In this document: piece by piece, positions 8,688-18,109 of the stretch
Position numbering within the stretch: position 1 is the stretch's first letter
Layout: every line of letters begins with the position of its first letter
Source of the DNA: Gammaproteobacteria bacterium
GTDB lineage: Bacteria; Gemmatimonadota; Gemmatimonadetes; Longimicrobiales; Gaopeijiaceae
Reading direction: 5' to 3'
DNA length: 64,000 nt
NCBI GenBank assembly: GCA_028819075.1
Contig: JAPPMM010000031.1
Location: forward strand, 1 to 64,000
The notes under the pieces: generated by a model
The model's database searches: none
The model's input: only the letters and a program-made list of their open reading frames with translations
Told to the model about the DNA's origin: nothing
Translations under genes and position numbers: made by a program

Positions 8688-9106
8688 TCACGACACACCG
8701 CAGGATTCGCGTCCTGGTGGCGAAACCGGGACTGGACGGCCACGACCGTGGGGCGCGCGTCATCGTGAGCGCCTTCCGCGACGCGGGCTTCGAGGTGGTC
8801 TACACCGGTCTTCATCAGACGCCGGAGGCCATCGTCGAGGCCGCCCTGCAGGAGGACGCGGACGTGGTGGCGCTGTCGATTCTCTCGGGCGCCCACATGA
8901 CCCTCCTGCCCCGGGTGAAGGCACTCCTCGACGAGGCGGGGCTGGGCGACGTTCTGGTGACCGGAGGCGGCATCATCCCGGACGAGGATGCGGAGGCGCT
9001 CCACTCCGCGGGCATCGGCCGGCTCTTCGGGCCGGGCACGCGCACCGGGGACGCGGTCGCCTACATCCGCACCTGGTTCGCTTCGTCGGGGCGGGCAGCC
9101 ACGTGA
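8684..9106 (+). CDS. B12-binding subunit of an acyl-CoA mutase
   Basis: This 140-residue protein is the stand-alone cobalamin-binding (C-terminal) domain of the methylmalonyl-CoA mutase family. It has the base-off DxHxxG motif in [12 protein letters not shown], the SxL region [12 protein letters not shown], and the GGG motif in [11 protein letters not shown] that contacts the cobalamin tail. The substrate-binding large subunit is not in the window. Separate small subunits are typical of isobutyryl-CoA or archaeal-type methylmalonyl-CoA mutases, so the exact substrate is open. It sits between meaB (ATGA overlap) and the carboxylase gene (GTGA overlap), consistent with interconversion of branched or methyl-branched acyl-CoAs. 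Confidence 0.92.
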   Translation: MITTHRRIRVLVAKPGLDGHDRGARVIVSAFRDAGFEVVYTGLHQTPEAIVEAALQEDADVVALSILSGAHMTLLPRVKALLDEAGLGDVLVTGGGIIPDEDAEALHSAGIGRLFGPGTRTGDAVAYIRTWFASSGRAAT

Positions 9107-10836
9107 GCCCGCGCAGCGCGGGATCGACTCGTACCGCGAAGGCCGGGCGCCCGTCCGCGGGGGACCCCGCCGTCCCCCGGGTGCGCCGGCTCGCCGAGGA
9201 GCTCGAGGAGCTGCGGGCGCGCCTGCGGCTGGGAGGCGGGACGAAGCGGATCGAGCGCGAGCACGCCCGGGGCAAGTGGACGGCCCGCGAACGGGTCGCC
9301 GCGCTGCTCGACCCCGGCGAGACCTTCGTCGAGATCGGCCTGCTGGTGGCGCACGACCTCTACGACGGGCGGGCGCCCGCCGCCGGGGTGGTCACCGGCG
9401 TGGGCCGGATCCATGGGCGCGAGGTGGTCGTGGTCGCCAACGACGCGACCGTCAAGGCGGGGGCCTGGTGGCCCGAGACCATCGCCAAGATCCTGCGCGC
9501 GCAGGAGATCGCCATGCGCTGCCGCATCCCCATCGTCTATCTCGTGGACTCGGCGGGGGTCAACCTGCCGTACCAGGGAGGCGTCTTCCCCGGGAAGTAC
9601 GGGGCGGCGCGCATCTTCTACTACAACTCGCTCATGCGCCGCTACCTGGGCATCCCCCAGATCGCCGCGGTCATGGGCCCCTGCATTGCGGGCGGCGCCT
9701 ACCTGCCCGCGCTCTCGGACGTGATCGTCATGGTCGAGGGCACCAGCTTCATGGGGCTCGGGGGTCCCAACCTCGTCAAGGGCGCCATCGGGCAGACGGT
9801 CGAGGCGGAGGAACTGGGGGGCGCGCGCATGCATACGTCGGTCAGCGGGGTCGCCCATTACCTCGCGAAGGACGATCCGGCCTGCATCGAGAAGATCCGC
9901 GTGCTGATCGAAGCCCTGCCGCGCGGCGACGGCTCCGGGGCCGTGTCCGGACAGGCGTTGCGCCCGGACGCCACCGGCTCCGCCGGATCGCGGCACGGGC
10001 GCGCGTCTGCCCGCATCGGCCCGGCCCGCCCCGCGGAGGACCTCTACGAGCTCCTCCCCGACGATCACCGGCATCCCTACGACATGCCGGGGGTGCTGCG
10101 CTGCATCCTGGACGAGCCGGGGCTGGTGGAGTATCAGCCTGAATACGCCCCGGAGATGATGTGCGGAACCGGCGCCATCGACGGGATGCAGATCGCGGTC
10201 ATCGCCAACGCGCGCGGAATGGTGCGCGATGCGGAGGGTGGGCCGCCCCGGTTCGGAGGCATCGTCTATACGAAAAGCGCGGAAAAGGTCGCCGGCTTCA
10301 TCGAGACCATGAATCGCCGCCGCAGGCCGCTGCTCTTCGTGCAGGACGTGTCGGGCTTCATGGTGGGGCCGAAGGCGGAGCGCTCGGGCATCATCCGCGC
10401 GGGCGCGCACTTCGTGGAGGCGATGGCGAGCGCGACGGTGCCCAAGCTGGTGCTGACCCTCAACCACGCCTCCGGGGCGGGCTACTACGCGATGGCGGGC
10501 CAGGGCTTCGATCCGGACTTCATCCTTTCCCTTCCGACGGGGAGGATGGGGGTGATGGAGGGCGAGAGCGCGGTCATGGCGCTCTTCAGCCGGCAGCTCG
10601 AGGAGCTGCGCGAGCGCGGCGAAGTGCCGGACGAGGACTTGCGCACGCGCATGGACGAGGTGCGGGAGGACTACGACCGTCAGCTGGATGCCCGCTTCGC
10701 CGGCGCCCGCGGCTTCGTCGACGAAGTCGTGCTGCCCGAGGAACTGCGCGGAGCACTGGCGCTGCTGCTGCGGGCGGCGCTCAACAACCCGGGGCCGCAC
10801 CTGGGAGCGTTCCACCTGCCGCCGGGCGTGTCGTGA
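9103..10836 (+). CDS. Acyl-CoA carboxylase, carboxyltransferase (beta) subunit
   Basis: This 577-residue protein transfers carboxyl groups from carboxybiotin to an acyl-CoA. Two crotonase-like halves are visible. The N-terminal one has [36 protein letters not shown] and the oxyanion-type [19 protein letters not shown]; the C-terminal one has [30 protein letters not shown] and [16 protein letters not shown]. The pattern is closer to methylcrotonyl- and geranyl-CoA carboxylases than to propionyl-CoA carboxylase. About 45 residues around 290-320 look like a low-complexity insertion. The start is a GTG overlapping the previous stop. No biotin carboxylase/biotin carrier alpha chain is in the window. 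The AtuA neighbours favour a geranyl- or methylcrotonyl-CoA role. Confidence 0.9.
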   Translation: MSPRSAGSTRTAKAGRPSAGDPAVPRVRRLAEELEELRARLRLGGGTKRIEREHARGKWTARERVAALLDPGETFVEIGLLVAHDLYDGRAPAAGVVTGVGRIHGREVVVVANDATVKAGAWWPETIAKILRAQEIAMRCRIPIVYLVDSAGVNLPYQGGVFPGKYGAARIFYYNSLMRRYLGIPQIAAVMGPCIAGGAYLPALSDVIVMVEGTSFMGLGGPNLVKGAIGQTVEAEELGGARMHTSVSGVAHYLAKDDPACIEKIRVLIEALPRGDGSGAVSGQALRPDATGSAGSRHGRASARIGPARPAEDLYELLPDDHRHPYDMPGVLRCILDEPGLVEYQPEYAPEMMCGTGAIDGMQIAVIANARGMVRDAEGGPPRFGGIVYTKSAEKVAGFIETMNRRRRPLLFVQDVSGFMVGPKAERSGIIRAGAHFVEAMASATVPKLVLTLNHASGAGYYAMAGQGFDPDFILSLPTGRMGVMEGESAVMALFSRQLEELRERGEVPDEDLRTRMDEVREDYDRQLDARFAGARGFVDEVVLPEELRGALALLLRAALNNPGPHLGAFHLPPGVS

Positions 10837-12224
10837 GGGAGAGAGGTGGCGGCGCGCGCACGGTGCGCGTCGCGGGCGCCGGCGGATTCTGGGGCGACGA
10901 CCTCGATGCGCCGGTACGGCAGGTTGAAGAGGGACCGATCGACTACCTGGTCATGGACTACCTGGCCGAGGTGACCATGTCGATTCTGCACAAGCAGCGC
11001 GCCCGCGACCCGGAGGCGGGATACGCGCGCGACTTCGTCTCGCTGATGGAGCGCATCCTGCCGGCGTGCCTGGAGCGCGGCATCCGGGTGGTCGCCAACG
11101 CCGGCGGGGTCAATCCCGGAGGATGCGCCGGCGAGGTGGCGCGGGCGGCCCGGCGCGCGCGGGTGGGCGGCCGCCTGCGGCTGGGGATCGTGACCGGCGA
11201 CGACCTCATGCCCCGGCTGGACCAGCTGCTCGCCGCCGGCCACGAGTTGCGCAACATTGAGACCGGCGAGCCGCTGGCGGGCATCCGCGAGCGGGTGACG
11301 GGGGCGAACGTCTACCTGGGCGCCTTCCCGATCGCTCAGGCGCTGGGGCGGGGCGCCCACGTGGTGGTTACGGGTCGCTGCGTGGACGCGGCGCTCACGC
11401 TGGCGCCCCTGCTGCACGAGTTCGGCTGGGCGGCGGACGACCACGACCGTCTGGCCGCCGGGGTGGTGGCGGGGCACGTCAACGAATGCGGCGCCCAGTG
11501 CACCGGCGGGAACGCCATGCCGGAGTGGTGGAGCATCCCCGACCTCGACCGGGTCGGCTTCCCCATCATCGAGGCCGAGCCCTCCGGCGACTTCGTGGTC
11601 ACCAAGCACGACGGGTCCGGGGGGCGCGTGAGCCCCGCCACCGTCACCGAGCAGATCGTGTACGAGATCGGCGACCCGGCCGCCTATCCCACCCCGGACG
11701 TGGTCGCGGACTTCACCACCGTCCACCTGAGCGGGGCGGGGAAGGACCGAGTGCGGGTGACGGGTGCGCGTGGGCGCCCGCCCACCGGCTGGCTCAAGGC
11801 TTCCATCGTGTACGCGGGCGGGTGGCGGGCGGTCGGCACGCTCGTGTACGCCTGGCCGGATGCGGCCGCCAAGGCGCGCGCGGCCGCCCGCGTCCTGCGG
11901 GCCCGCCTGGACCGGCTGGGGCTCCGCTTCGACGAGGTGCGCACCGACCTCGTGGGTTGGGATTCGACGCACGGGCCGCTGGCGGGCCCGCCGCCGCCGG
12001 ATCTGCCCGAAGTGCAGTTGCGGGTCGCCGTGCGCGGCAGCGAGCGCGCCCCGGTGGAGCGCTTCACCCGCGAGGTCGCCCCGCTGGTGCTGACCGGCCC
12101 GCCCTCCGTCACCGGCTTCGGGGAGGGGCGCCCGCGCGTGCGCGAGGTCGCCGCCTTCTGGCCCGCGTTGGTGCCGCGCGACGCGGTGGAGCCCTTCGTA
12201 CGCGTGGAGACGCGCGAGGCATGA
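10833..12224 (+). CDS. AtuA family protein, N-terminal domain (DUF1446)
   Basis: This 463-residue protein is the main domain of the AtuA family, named from acyclic terpene utilisation in Pseudomonas; its biochemical role is not established. Recognisable stretches are GAGGFWGDDLDAP, DYLVMDYLAEVTMSIL, VVANAGGVNPGGCA, GANVYLGAFPIAQAL, VTGRCVDAALTLAPL and VAGHVNECGAQCTGG. Most relatives continue into a roughly 110-residue C-terminal domain; here the protein stops and that domain is a separate gene after a 168-base gap. The start is a GTG in a 4-base overlap with the carboxylase gene; an in-frame GTG at 10863 is an alternative. Confidence 0.88.
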   Translation: MRERGGGARTVRVAGAGGFWGDDLDAPVRQVEEGPIDYLVMDYLAEVTMSILHKQRARDPEAGYARDFVSLMERILPACLERGIRVVANAGGVNPGGCAGEVARAARRARVGGRLRLGIVTGDDLMPRLDQLLAAGHELRNIETGEPLAGIRERVTGANVYLGAFPIAQALGRGAHVVVTGRCVDAALTLAPLLHEFGWAADDHDRLAAGVVAGHVNECGAQCTGGNAMPEWWSIPDLDRVGFPIIEAEPSGDFVVTKHDGSGGRVSPATVTEQIVYEIGDPAAYPTPDVVADFTTVHLSGAGKDRVRVTGARGRPPTGWLKASIVYAGGWRAVGTLVYAWPDAAAKARAAARVLRARLDRLGLRFDEVRTDLVGWDSTHGPLAGPPPPDLPEVQLRVAVRGSERAPVERFTREVAPLVLTGPPSVTGFGEGRPRVREVAAFWPALVPRDAVEPFVRVETREA

Positions 12225-12393
12225 TCGTCGCTCGCCGGGCATGCAACGGGGGATTCGTCCCACGGCGATGGCGGCCCGGACTCCAGAGGACCGCTGACCG
12301 TTTCCCTTCCGCGTCCGGGGCTGCAATCTTGTCTGGGGCGCTCGCATGCCGGACCGGAGCAAGCGGGCGCGAAGCCCCCGGGAGGCCCTGACC

Positions 12394-12789
12394 ATGGCGG
12401 CCGTCAAACTGGTCGAACTCGCGCACGCGCGCTCGGGCGACAAGGGCGATGTGGTCAACATCGGTGTGGTCGCCTATGATCCCGAACACTATCCGCTGCT
12501 CGTCCAGGCGCTGACCGCCGGACGGGTACAGGAGCACTTCGGCGACATGGTCAAAGGGAAGGTGGTGCGCTACGAGCTTCCCAACCTGCACGCCCTCAAC
12601 TTCGTGCTGCCCGGGGCGCTCGGCGGCGGGGGAACCGTGTCGCTGATGATGGACGCGCAGGGCAAGGTGTTTTCGACTGCGCTGCTGCGCATGGATGTGG
12701 AAGTGCCGGACGAGGTCGCGGGACGCGTGCGGGGGCGGGGCAGGATCCCGCAGTCGCCTGACCCAAATGGGGAGGACACGCACGGATGA
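12394..12789 (+). CDS. AtuA C-terminal domain, stand-alone
   Basis: This 131-residue protein matches the C-terminal part of AtuA proteins: LAHARSGDKGDVVNIGVVAY near the start, VRYELPNLHALNFVLPGALG in the middle, and LMMDAQGKVFSTALLRMDVE near the end. I take the ATG at 12394, preceded by a GGGAGG box, over an in-frame ATG at 12346 that has no good ribosome-binding site. The upstream AtuA gene ends cleanly and this gene has its own initiation signals. It therefore looks like a genuinely split AtuA whose two chains probably associate, not a frameshifted pseudogene. The stop overlaps the next start (ATGA). Confidence 0.85.
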   Translation: MAAVKLVELAHARSGDKGDVVNIGVVAYDPEHYPLLVQALTAGRVQEHFGDMVKGKVVRYELPNLHALNFVLPGALGGGGTVSLMMDAQGKVFSTALLRMDVEVPDEVAGRVRGRGRIPQSPDPNGEDTHG

Positions 12790-13562
12790 GCGCTGAAGAG
12801 CGGTTGCTGCACCGAGTCGAGAACCGGGTGTTGACGCTGACCCTCAACCGCCCGCACAAACGCAACGCGCTCGACTCGCACACGGTGCAGGCGCTGAAGG
12901 CGGCGCTCGTTCAGGCGCGCAGCGACTCGGCCGTGCGTGTCGTGCTTCTGAGGGGGGCCGGACCCGACTTCTGCGCCGGCGCAGACCTGGTGGAGATGGA
13001 CCGCATCACCAGCATGGGACCGGAGAAGATCCATGCCGACGCGCTGCGAATGGGCGATCTCTTCGTCCAGATGCGCGACCTGACCAAGCCGCTGGTCGCG
13101 GCGGTTCACGGCCGGGCTCTCGGCGGCGGATGCGGCCTCGCAACCGCCTGCGATGTCGTCCTTGTCCGCGAGGATGCGGAATTGGGCTACCCGGAAGTGC
13201 ACCTGGGCTTCGTGCCCGCCCTGGTGATGACCGTGCTCCGGCGCAAGGTGCCGGAAGGACGCGTGTTCGAGTTGGCGACTCTCGGCGAACGCTTCTCCGC
13301 AGCCGATGCCCTGGCTTGGGGAATCGCGACCCGGGTGATCTCCGCGAACGACTTCGAGGAATCGGTCATGGCCTACGCCAAGGAACTGGCCCGGCGGGCT
13401 CCCTCCTCCGTCGCCCTTTCCAAGACGCTGCTCTACGACCTCGACAGTGTGGGCTTCAAGGATGGCATCGCGCGGGCTGCCCAGATCAACGTTGCCGCCC
13501 GCCTGACGCACACCTGCCGGGAAGGGGTGCGCAGATTCCTCGAGCGCAAGAAGCGGGACTGA
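12786..13562 (+). CDS. Enoyl-CoA hydratase/isomerase family protein
   Basis: This 258-residue crotonase-fold protein would hydrate or isomerise an unsaturated acyl-CoA. The oxyanion-hole pieces are visible in CAGADLVEMDRI and VHGRALGGGCGLATACD, and the catalytic-glutamate region in LGYPEVHLGFVPALV. Linked to a methylcrotonyl/geranyl-type carboxylase and AtuA, it could act as the matching glutaconyl-CoA hydratase (LiuC/AtuE role); that assignment is by context only. The start overlaps the preceding stop as ATGA, and a small membrane protein follows after two bases. Confidence 0.88.
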   Translation: MSAEERLLHRVENRVLTLTLNRPHKRNALDSHTVQALKAALVQARSDSAVRVVLLRGAGPDFCAGADLVEMDRITSMGPEKIHADALRMGDLFVQMRDLTKPLVAAVHGRALGGGCGLATACDVVLVREDAELGYPEVHLGFVPALVMTVLRRKVPEGRVFELATLGERFSAADALAWGIATRVISANDFEESVMAYAKELARRAPSSVALSKTLLYDLDSVGFKDGIARAAQINVAARLTHTCREGVRRFLERKKRD

Positions 13563-13564
13563 CC

Positions 13565-13798
13565 GTGCTGTTCATCTTTGCGAGCCGCTCACGTCCACGG
13601 GAGGACCGCTATCTGCACGCGCGCGTCGCGCTGATGTGCGTGGGCGCCGGGCTTGGACTCGCGGGAATGCTGCTCGACATCGGCTGGCTGATCTGGATCG
13701 CGCTCGCCGCCCTGCTGGCCGGCCTCGCGTTGCGCCACCTGCGCGCCCGCGGCCGGGACGACCCGTCCGACTCCGGTCCTCAGGCCTCGGCCCCGTAG
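13565..13798 (+). CDS. Small membrane protein, function unknown
   Basis: A 77-residue protein with a GTG start two bases after the hydratase stop. It has two hydrophobic segments (ALMCVGAGLGLAGMLLDIG and LIWIALAALLAGLALRHL), basic residues between them and the N-terminus, and a polar tail. I recognise no family. Coding potential is supported by its position at the end of the operon and by clean transmembrane segments. The last 19 bases overlap the convergent peptidase gene. Confidence 0.55.
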   Translation: MLFIFASRSRPREDRYLHARVALMCVGAGLGLAGMLLDIGWLIWIALAALLAGLALRHLRARGRDDPSDSGPQASAP

Positions 13799-14973
13799 GG
13801 CAGCATCGAGGGCGCCGCAAGCAGCAGGGCCACCAGTGCGGCCCGCTCCGGCATGCGCTCCAGAACCACGTGTTCGTGGCTGGCGTGCGCGCCCGCTCCC
13901 ACCGCGCCCAGACCATCGAGGGTGGGCGTGTACAGGCTCGTGGTGTTGCCGTCCGATCCCCCGCCGGAGGACGACTCCTCCATCTCCAGCCCCAGTTGTG
14001 CCCCGGCCTCCCGCGCCAGGTCCCAGAGCCGGCGGTTGCCCGGGGTTTGCTCCATGGGAGGACGGTCCATCTCCCCCCGGATCTCGACCGAAGCCCCCGA
14101 CGCCGTGGCCTCGATGGCGCGGATGGCCCGTTCGACCCTGCGCGCGTCGGCCAGGGTGGGCACGCGGACATCCACCTCGGCGCTCGCCTCCGGCGCGATC
14201 ACGTTGGGGCGAATCCCGCCCTCGACCGTCCCCACGTTGACGTTCACGCCGCGGACGGGATCGTTGAGGGCGTGCAGCTTCCGGATTACGTGCGCGAGTT
14301 CCAGGATCGCGCTCACCCCCTTCTCCGGTTCAAGCCCCGCGTGCGCCGCCACGCCGGTAACGTGGACGGTGAAGTCCCCACCCCCCTTTCGGGTGGTCTT
14401 GAGCTTCCCGTTCTCGCCCAGGGACGGTTCGAGCACCAGCGCGCGGTCCGCCCGCATCGCGAGCCGCACGATATGCTCCCTGGAATCCGGGCTGCCGATC
14501 TCCTCGTCGGAGTTGTAGATGAAGACCGGCGTGACCTCGGGGTCGCCGACACAGTGCCTGAGAGCCTCCACGGCGAAGACGCCCTGAACCAGGCCCGCCT
14601 TCATGTCGAAGGTGCCGGGTCCGTACAGGCGCCCGCGGTCCATCCGCATGGGCATCTCCTCGAGGGTACCCACAGGCCAGATGGTATCCGTGTGCCCGAG
14701 GATGAGCTGGTAGGGGGCCGGATGGCGGCGCTCCCAGGGAGAGGCGTAAAGGATGCCGCCGGTCGTCCGTCCCGCGAGGATGCGGGAGCGGTACCCGATG
14801 TCGGCCAGCGCCTCGCGCAGGCGGGCCTGCACGGGTCGTTGCGAGGCGGCCAGCATGGAGGGCGACTCGAGTTCGACCAGCCGCTCCAGCAGGTCGCGCA
14901 TCCGGTCACGGCGCGCGTGCAGGTAGTCGAGCACCCGCGCGCCCGTGCCTTTCTCCCAGGGTGATTCGGTCAT
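13780..14973 (-). CDS. M20 family metallopeptidase (carboxypeptidase G2-like)
   Basis: This 397-residue protein is a di-zinc M20 peptidase that would trim amino acids or acyl groups from small peptides or amides. The metal and catalytic motifs are LGHTDTIWP (first histidine and aspartate), GPGTFDMKAG (bridging aspartate) and SDEEIGS (catalytic glutamate pair). The dimerisation domain carries VTGVAAHAGLEPEKG, and a late GAGAHASHEHV supplies the last histidine. I see no signal peptide, so it is probably cytoplasmic. ATGs at 14973 (GAGAG immediately before) and 14991 are both possible. An AATATA stretch at 15023-15028 could be the complement of its -10 element. Confidence 0.9.
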   Translation of the reverse strand: MTESPWEKGTGARVLDYLHARRDRMRDLLERLVELESPSMLAASQRPVQARLREALADIGYRSRILAGRTTGGILYASPWERRHPAPYQLILGHTDTIWPVGTLEEMPMRMDRGRLYGPGTFDMKAGLVQGVFAVEALRHCVGDPEVTPVFIYNSDEEIGSPDSREHIVRLAMRADRALVLEPSLGENGKLKTTRKGGGDFTVHVTGVAAHAGLEPEKGVSAILELAHVIRKLHALNDPVRGVNVNVGTVEGGIRPNVIAPEASAEVDVRVPTLADARRVERAIRAIEATASGASVEIRGEMDRPPMEQTPGNRRLWDLAREAGAQLGLEMEESSSGGGSDGNTTSLYTPTLDGLGAVGAGAHASHEHVVLERMPERAALVALLLAAPSMLPYGAEA

Positions 14974-15175
14974 CTCTCGGCCATTCCGCATTGCCTCGCT
15001 TCCGGTCTCCCGCCCAAACCTCAATATAACGCCGTTGAAACCGCTGGCAGGTTGGTTCCGGGCATGTATGTTTACGCCGCGACCGGGCAGGTGCCCGGAA
15101 GGCGCACCTGAGAAAGGAACAGGTGGCCTGACCCGTAGTCCGGGTGCCGACCCGGGAACAGGAGGAACCCGACAC

Positions 15176-16738
15176 GTGTCTCCAACCCCGATGCGCGCGC
15201 TCTGCGTCCTGGTGCCTCTGCTGGCCGCCTGCGGGGGCGATGGCGGAGCACCGGTCTCCGCCGACGAGGGCACGTTCGTGATCCAGGACGCCACCATCGT
15301 CGACGGCACCGGCCGCGGCGGATTCACCGGATCGGTGCGCGTCGTTGGAGGCACGATCGCCGAGGTGACGCCCCACGGGGCCGGCGAAACTCCGTCTCCT
15401 TCCGACGGCGACCACGTCTACGATGCCGCCGGACTGGTGCTCGCCCCGGGTTTCGTCGACACCCACAGCCACCACGACGGCGGCCTCCTGATCGAGTTGA
15501 CCGCGCTGGCCGCCGTAAGCCAGGGCATCACGACCATCGTGGTCGGGCAGGACGGAGGATCGCCGTTCCCGATCGCCGACTTCTTCGCCGCGCTGGAAGC
15601 GGCCCCCGCGGCGGTGAACGTGGCCTCGTACGCTGGACACGGAACGCTCCGCCGTCAGGTCATGGGTAGCGACTTCCGCCGCGAAGCGACCGAGCACGAG
15701 GTCGCGGCCATGCAGGCGCTCCTTGAGACAGAACTCGGCAGCGGTGCGCTCGGCCTCTCGACCGGACTCGAGTACGACCCCGGGATCTACTCGACCACGG
15801 ACGAAGTCGTCGCGCTCGCCGGGACGGCGGCGGCCCACGGCGGCCGCTACATCTCGCACATGCGAAGCGAGGACCGGGGCCTGCGCGAAGCCATCGAGGA
15901 GACCATCGAAATCGCGGGGCGCGCCCGCCTGCCCGTGCAGATCTCGCACTTCAAGCTGGCCGCTCGGAGCCTCTGGGGACAGGCGGCAGAGATCCTGGCA
16001 CGGCTCGATGCGGCGCGCGCCGAGGGTCTCGACCTAACGGCGGACGTCTATCCCTACGAGTACTGGCAGTCCACCATGACCGTCCTGTTCCCGGAGCGCG
16101 ATTTCACGGACCGCGAGGCCGCGCGTTTCGCTCTGGAAGAGCTGGTCGCTCCCGAGGGGATGCTGATCGGGCGTTTCGAGCCCGATCCCGCCCTCGAAGG
16201 CAGGACCCTGGCCGACATTTCGCAGGAGCGAGGCACCGATCCCGTCACCACCTACCTCGATCTCATCGCCGAATCGCAGGCGGCGCGCGCCGAGGGCAGA
16301 GACGGAGGCGAGAGCATCGTCGCGACCAGCATGACCGTCGACGACATCGCCGCGCTGATGGCCTGGCCGCATGCCAACGTCGCGTCCGACGGCGGGCTGC
16401 GCGGCGCCCACCCTCGCGGGTTCGGCACCTACCCGAGGGTGCTCGGGCAATACGTGCGCTCGGAAGGTCGGCTCACCCTGGAGGAGGCCATCCACAAGAT
16501 GACGGGGCTGGCGGCGGCGCACATGGGGTTCTCCGGCCGGGGCACGCTGGAAGTGGGCGCTGCCGCCGACCTCGTGCTCTTCAGCCCCGAGACCGTCATC
16601 GACCGCGCGACGACCGCGGAGCCCCACCTGACGTCGATCGGGATCGAGCGCGTATGGGTCGGAGGAACGGTCGTCTACGAGGACGGGGCTGTCACGGGAG
16701 CGCAACCGGGCGTGGTGCTGCGCCGCGAACAGCCCTGA
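15176..16738 (+). CDS. D-aminoacylase/N-acyl-D-amino-acid deacylase family lipoprotein
   Basis: This 520-residue amidohydrolase would hydrolyse N-acyl-D-amino acids or related amides outside the cytoplasm. A short signal (LCVLVPLLAAC) ends in a lipobox cysteine followed by glycines. The amidohydrolase core shows VLAPGFVDTHSHHDGG (metal HxH), SHMRSEDRGLREAIEE, QISHFKLAA and the late VASDGGLRGAHPRGFG. A composite TIM-barrel pattern VDGTGRGGFTGSVRV...GAAADLVLFSPETV gives the family's flanking beta-sandwich. I chose the GTG at 15176 because a GGAGGA box lies nine bases before it; an ATG at 15191 is the alternative. Confidence 0.88.
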   Translation: MSPTPMRALCVLVPLLAACGGDGGAPVSADEGTFVIQDATIVDGTGRGGFTGSVRVVGGTIAEVTPHGAGETPSPSDGDHVYDAAGLVLAPGFVDTHSHHDGGLLIELTALAAVSQGITTIVVGQDGGSPFPIADFFAALEAAPAAVNVASYAGHGTLRRQVMGSDFRREATEHEVAAMQALLETELGSGALGLSTGLEYDPGIYSTTDEVVALAGTAAAHGGRYISHMRSEDRGLREAIEETIEIAGRARLPVQISHFKLAARSLWGQAAEILARLDAARAEGLDLTADVYPYEYWQSTMTVLFPERDFTDREAARFALEELVAPEGMLIGRFEPDPALEGRTLADISQERGTDPVTTYLDLIAESQAARAEGRDGGESIVATSMTVDDIAALMAWPHANVASDGGLRGAHPRGFGTYPRVLGQYVRSEGRLTLEEAIHKMTGLAAAHMGFSGRGTLEVGAAADLVLFSPETVIDRATTAEPHLTSIGIERVWVGGTVVYEDGAVTGAQPGVVLRREQP

Positions 16739-16745
16739 TCTCTTC

Positions 16746-17831
16746 CTAGCGCCGCACCCGCACCACGTCCCGCAACCGCTGGCGCACCTCATCGGCGACT
16801 CCGGCCTCCTCCAGCCGGCTCCACAGCCTCGCGATGGTGTTCGCGTCCACCCAGCCGGGCACGGAGGTCTGCCAGGCCTGAGCCGCGCGGAAGGCGTCCA
16901 CGGCCTCGACCGTCTCGCGATCGTAGAGGAGCGCGTCCGTCGTTTCCATGGAAGGCGGCGGCGAGCCCGGCCGGTAGTATCCCAGCGCGTGCAGCATGAC
17001 CTTTAGCTGCAGCACGTCGCGGCCGGCGAACTGCTGGAGGCTGCGGAAGCCGAGCGTCTCCGAGATGGTGTCGTAGATGCGCCGCACCTCCCTTATCGGT
17101 TCGGGGTGCTCGCACACGTTGATGTCGGTGGTCACCCCGTCCTGGCGGCGCGACATGCCGGGACGCGGGTCCGCGACCAGCACCGCGGCCGACTGGGTGC
17201 GGCCGTGGCGGCCGTCCCCGCCCAGCACCTGCCCGGCGTAGAGGGCCTCGATCAGCCGGTCCGCCAGGTGGCGCCCCGACCCCTCCGTTCTCTCGAACGC
17301 GACCGCGACCGAGTCCACCACGGCGGTGCTCACCAGCGCGTTGCCCTGCGCGGCGTAGTTGAGGCCCTTGCGCTCCCAGACCCAGTCACCCCTGTCTTCG
17401 GCGCCGTACTGGCCGGAGCCGGTCCACTGGGCCGACCGCCCCTGCATGTCGATCACGCCCACCTGCCTGCGTTCCCGCCCCTCGTCCGCCGCCACCACGC
17501 GGTCCATGGCCTCCTGGGGGGCCACGCCCTGCTCCAGAAGGTCGAGCAGATCGTGGCCGTACTCGAGCCGGGTCCCGCCCTGGGTAGCCACCGCCCCCAC
17601 CCCTGGCCGCACCCACGGGACGGCGTTGCCCACGCACGCCACGCGCGTGGTGACCGCCACCCCGGACTCGCCGGTCACCGGGTCGATGCCGACGATCGAG
17701 AAGGTGTTGAACACAAGGTCCGCGCCCCAGCCCGCCGGCTCCTGGGCCGTCGCGGGCGCGGCGACGGTGAGCAGGAGGGGGACGACGAGCGCGGCGATGG
17801 CGCTTCGGGACAACGAGGGCGATCGGGACAT
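16746..17831 (-). CDS. Exported DUF1028 (Ntn-hydrolase-like) protein with peptidoglycan-binding-like tail
   Basis: This 361-residue protein begins with a signal peptide ending AAPATAQ. Residues about 30-240 match DUF1028, an Ntn-hydrolase-like family of uncertain activity (TFSIVGIDPVTGESGVAVTT, WVRPGVGAVATQGGT, AQGNALVSTAVVDSVA). The C-terminal 100 residues (LQLKVMLHALGYYRPGS and YDRETVEAVDAFRAAQAW) resemble a peptidoglycan-binding fold, as in other DUF1028 proteins. The ATG at 17831 has a GGAGGTAGCC leader, better than an in-frame ATG at 17843. It is convergent with the deacylase and close to the divergent amidohydrolase, so a role in periplasmic peptide or cell-wall turnover is plausible but unproven. 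Confidence 0.85.
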   Translation of the reverse strand: MSRSPSLSRSAIAALVVPLLLTVAAPATAQEPAGWGADLVFNTFSIVGIDPVTGESGVAVTTRVACVGNAVPWVRPGVGAVATQGGTRLEYGHDLLDLLEQGVAPQEAMDRVVAADEGRERRQVGVIDMQGRSAQWTGSGQYGAEDRGDWVWERKGLNYAAQGNALVSTAVVDSVAVAFERTEGSGRHLADRLIEALYAGQVLGGDGRHGRTQSAAVLVADPRPGMSRRQDGVTTDINVCEHPEPIREVRRIYDTISETLGFRSLQQFAGRDVLQLKVMLHALGYYRPGSPPPSMETTDALLYDRETVEAVDAFRAAQAWQTSVPGWVDANTIARLWSRLEEAGVADEVRQRLRDVVRVRR

Positions 17832-18109
17832 GGCTACCTCCATCCTGGGCGCCAGGGGCTGCCGCGACCTGCCGGGACGGAACTGCGCCCACGCGGGCCG
17901 CGCGAGAGTCGGATCCCCGCCAACATGGCACGCCATCCCCGGGAGTCGCCACCGCCCGGACAATCGCGGCTTCCCGGATTCGGGGCCATGGCCGACACCG
18001 CCGCCTCTCGCCAAGTTTCCATACGCGCCACGGCCGACGGCCTCCGCGCCGCGGCCGCAATCCGCATCTCGACCCAATGCCCGATCACTGCCACGCCGGA
18101 GCGCCCACC

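Noticed and set aside
12225-12393. Frameshift joining the two AtuA genes
   Set aside because: The first gene ends normally, and the second has its own GGGAGG box and start after non-coding sequence.
9061-12461. Two very long open frames on the minus strand (9061-10815 and 10680-12461)
   Set aside because: They are opposite the carboxylase and AtuA genes, whose protein families are clear; long antisense frames are expected in high-GC DNA and these show no motifs.
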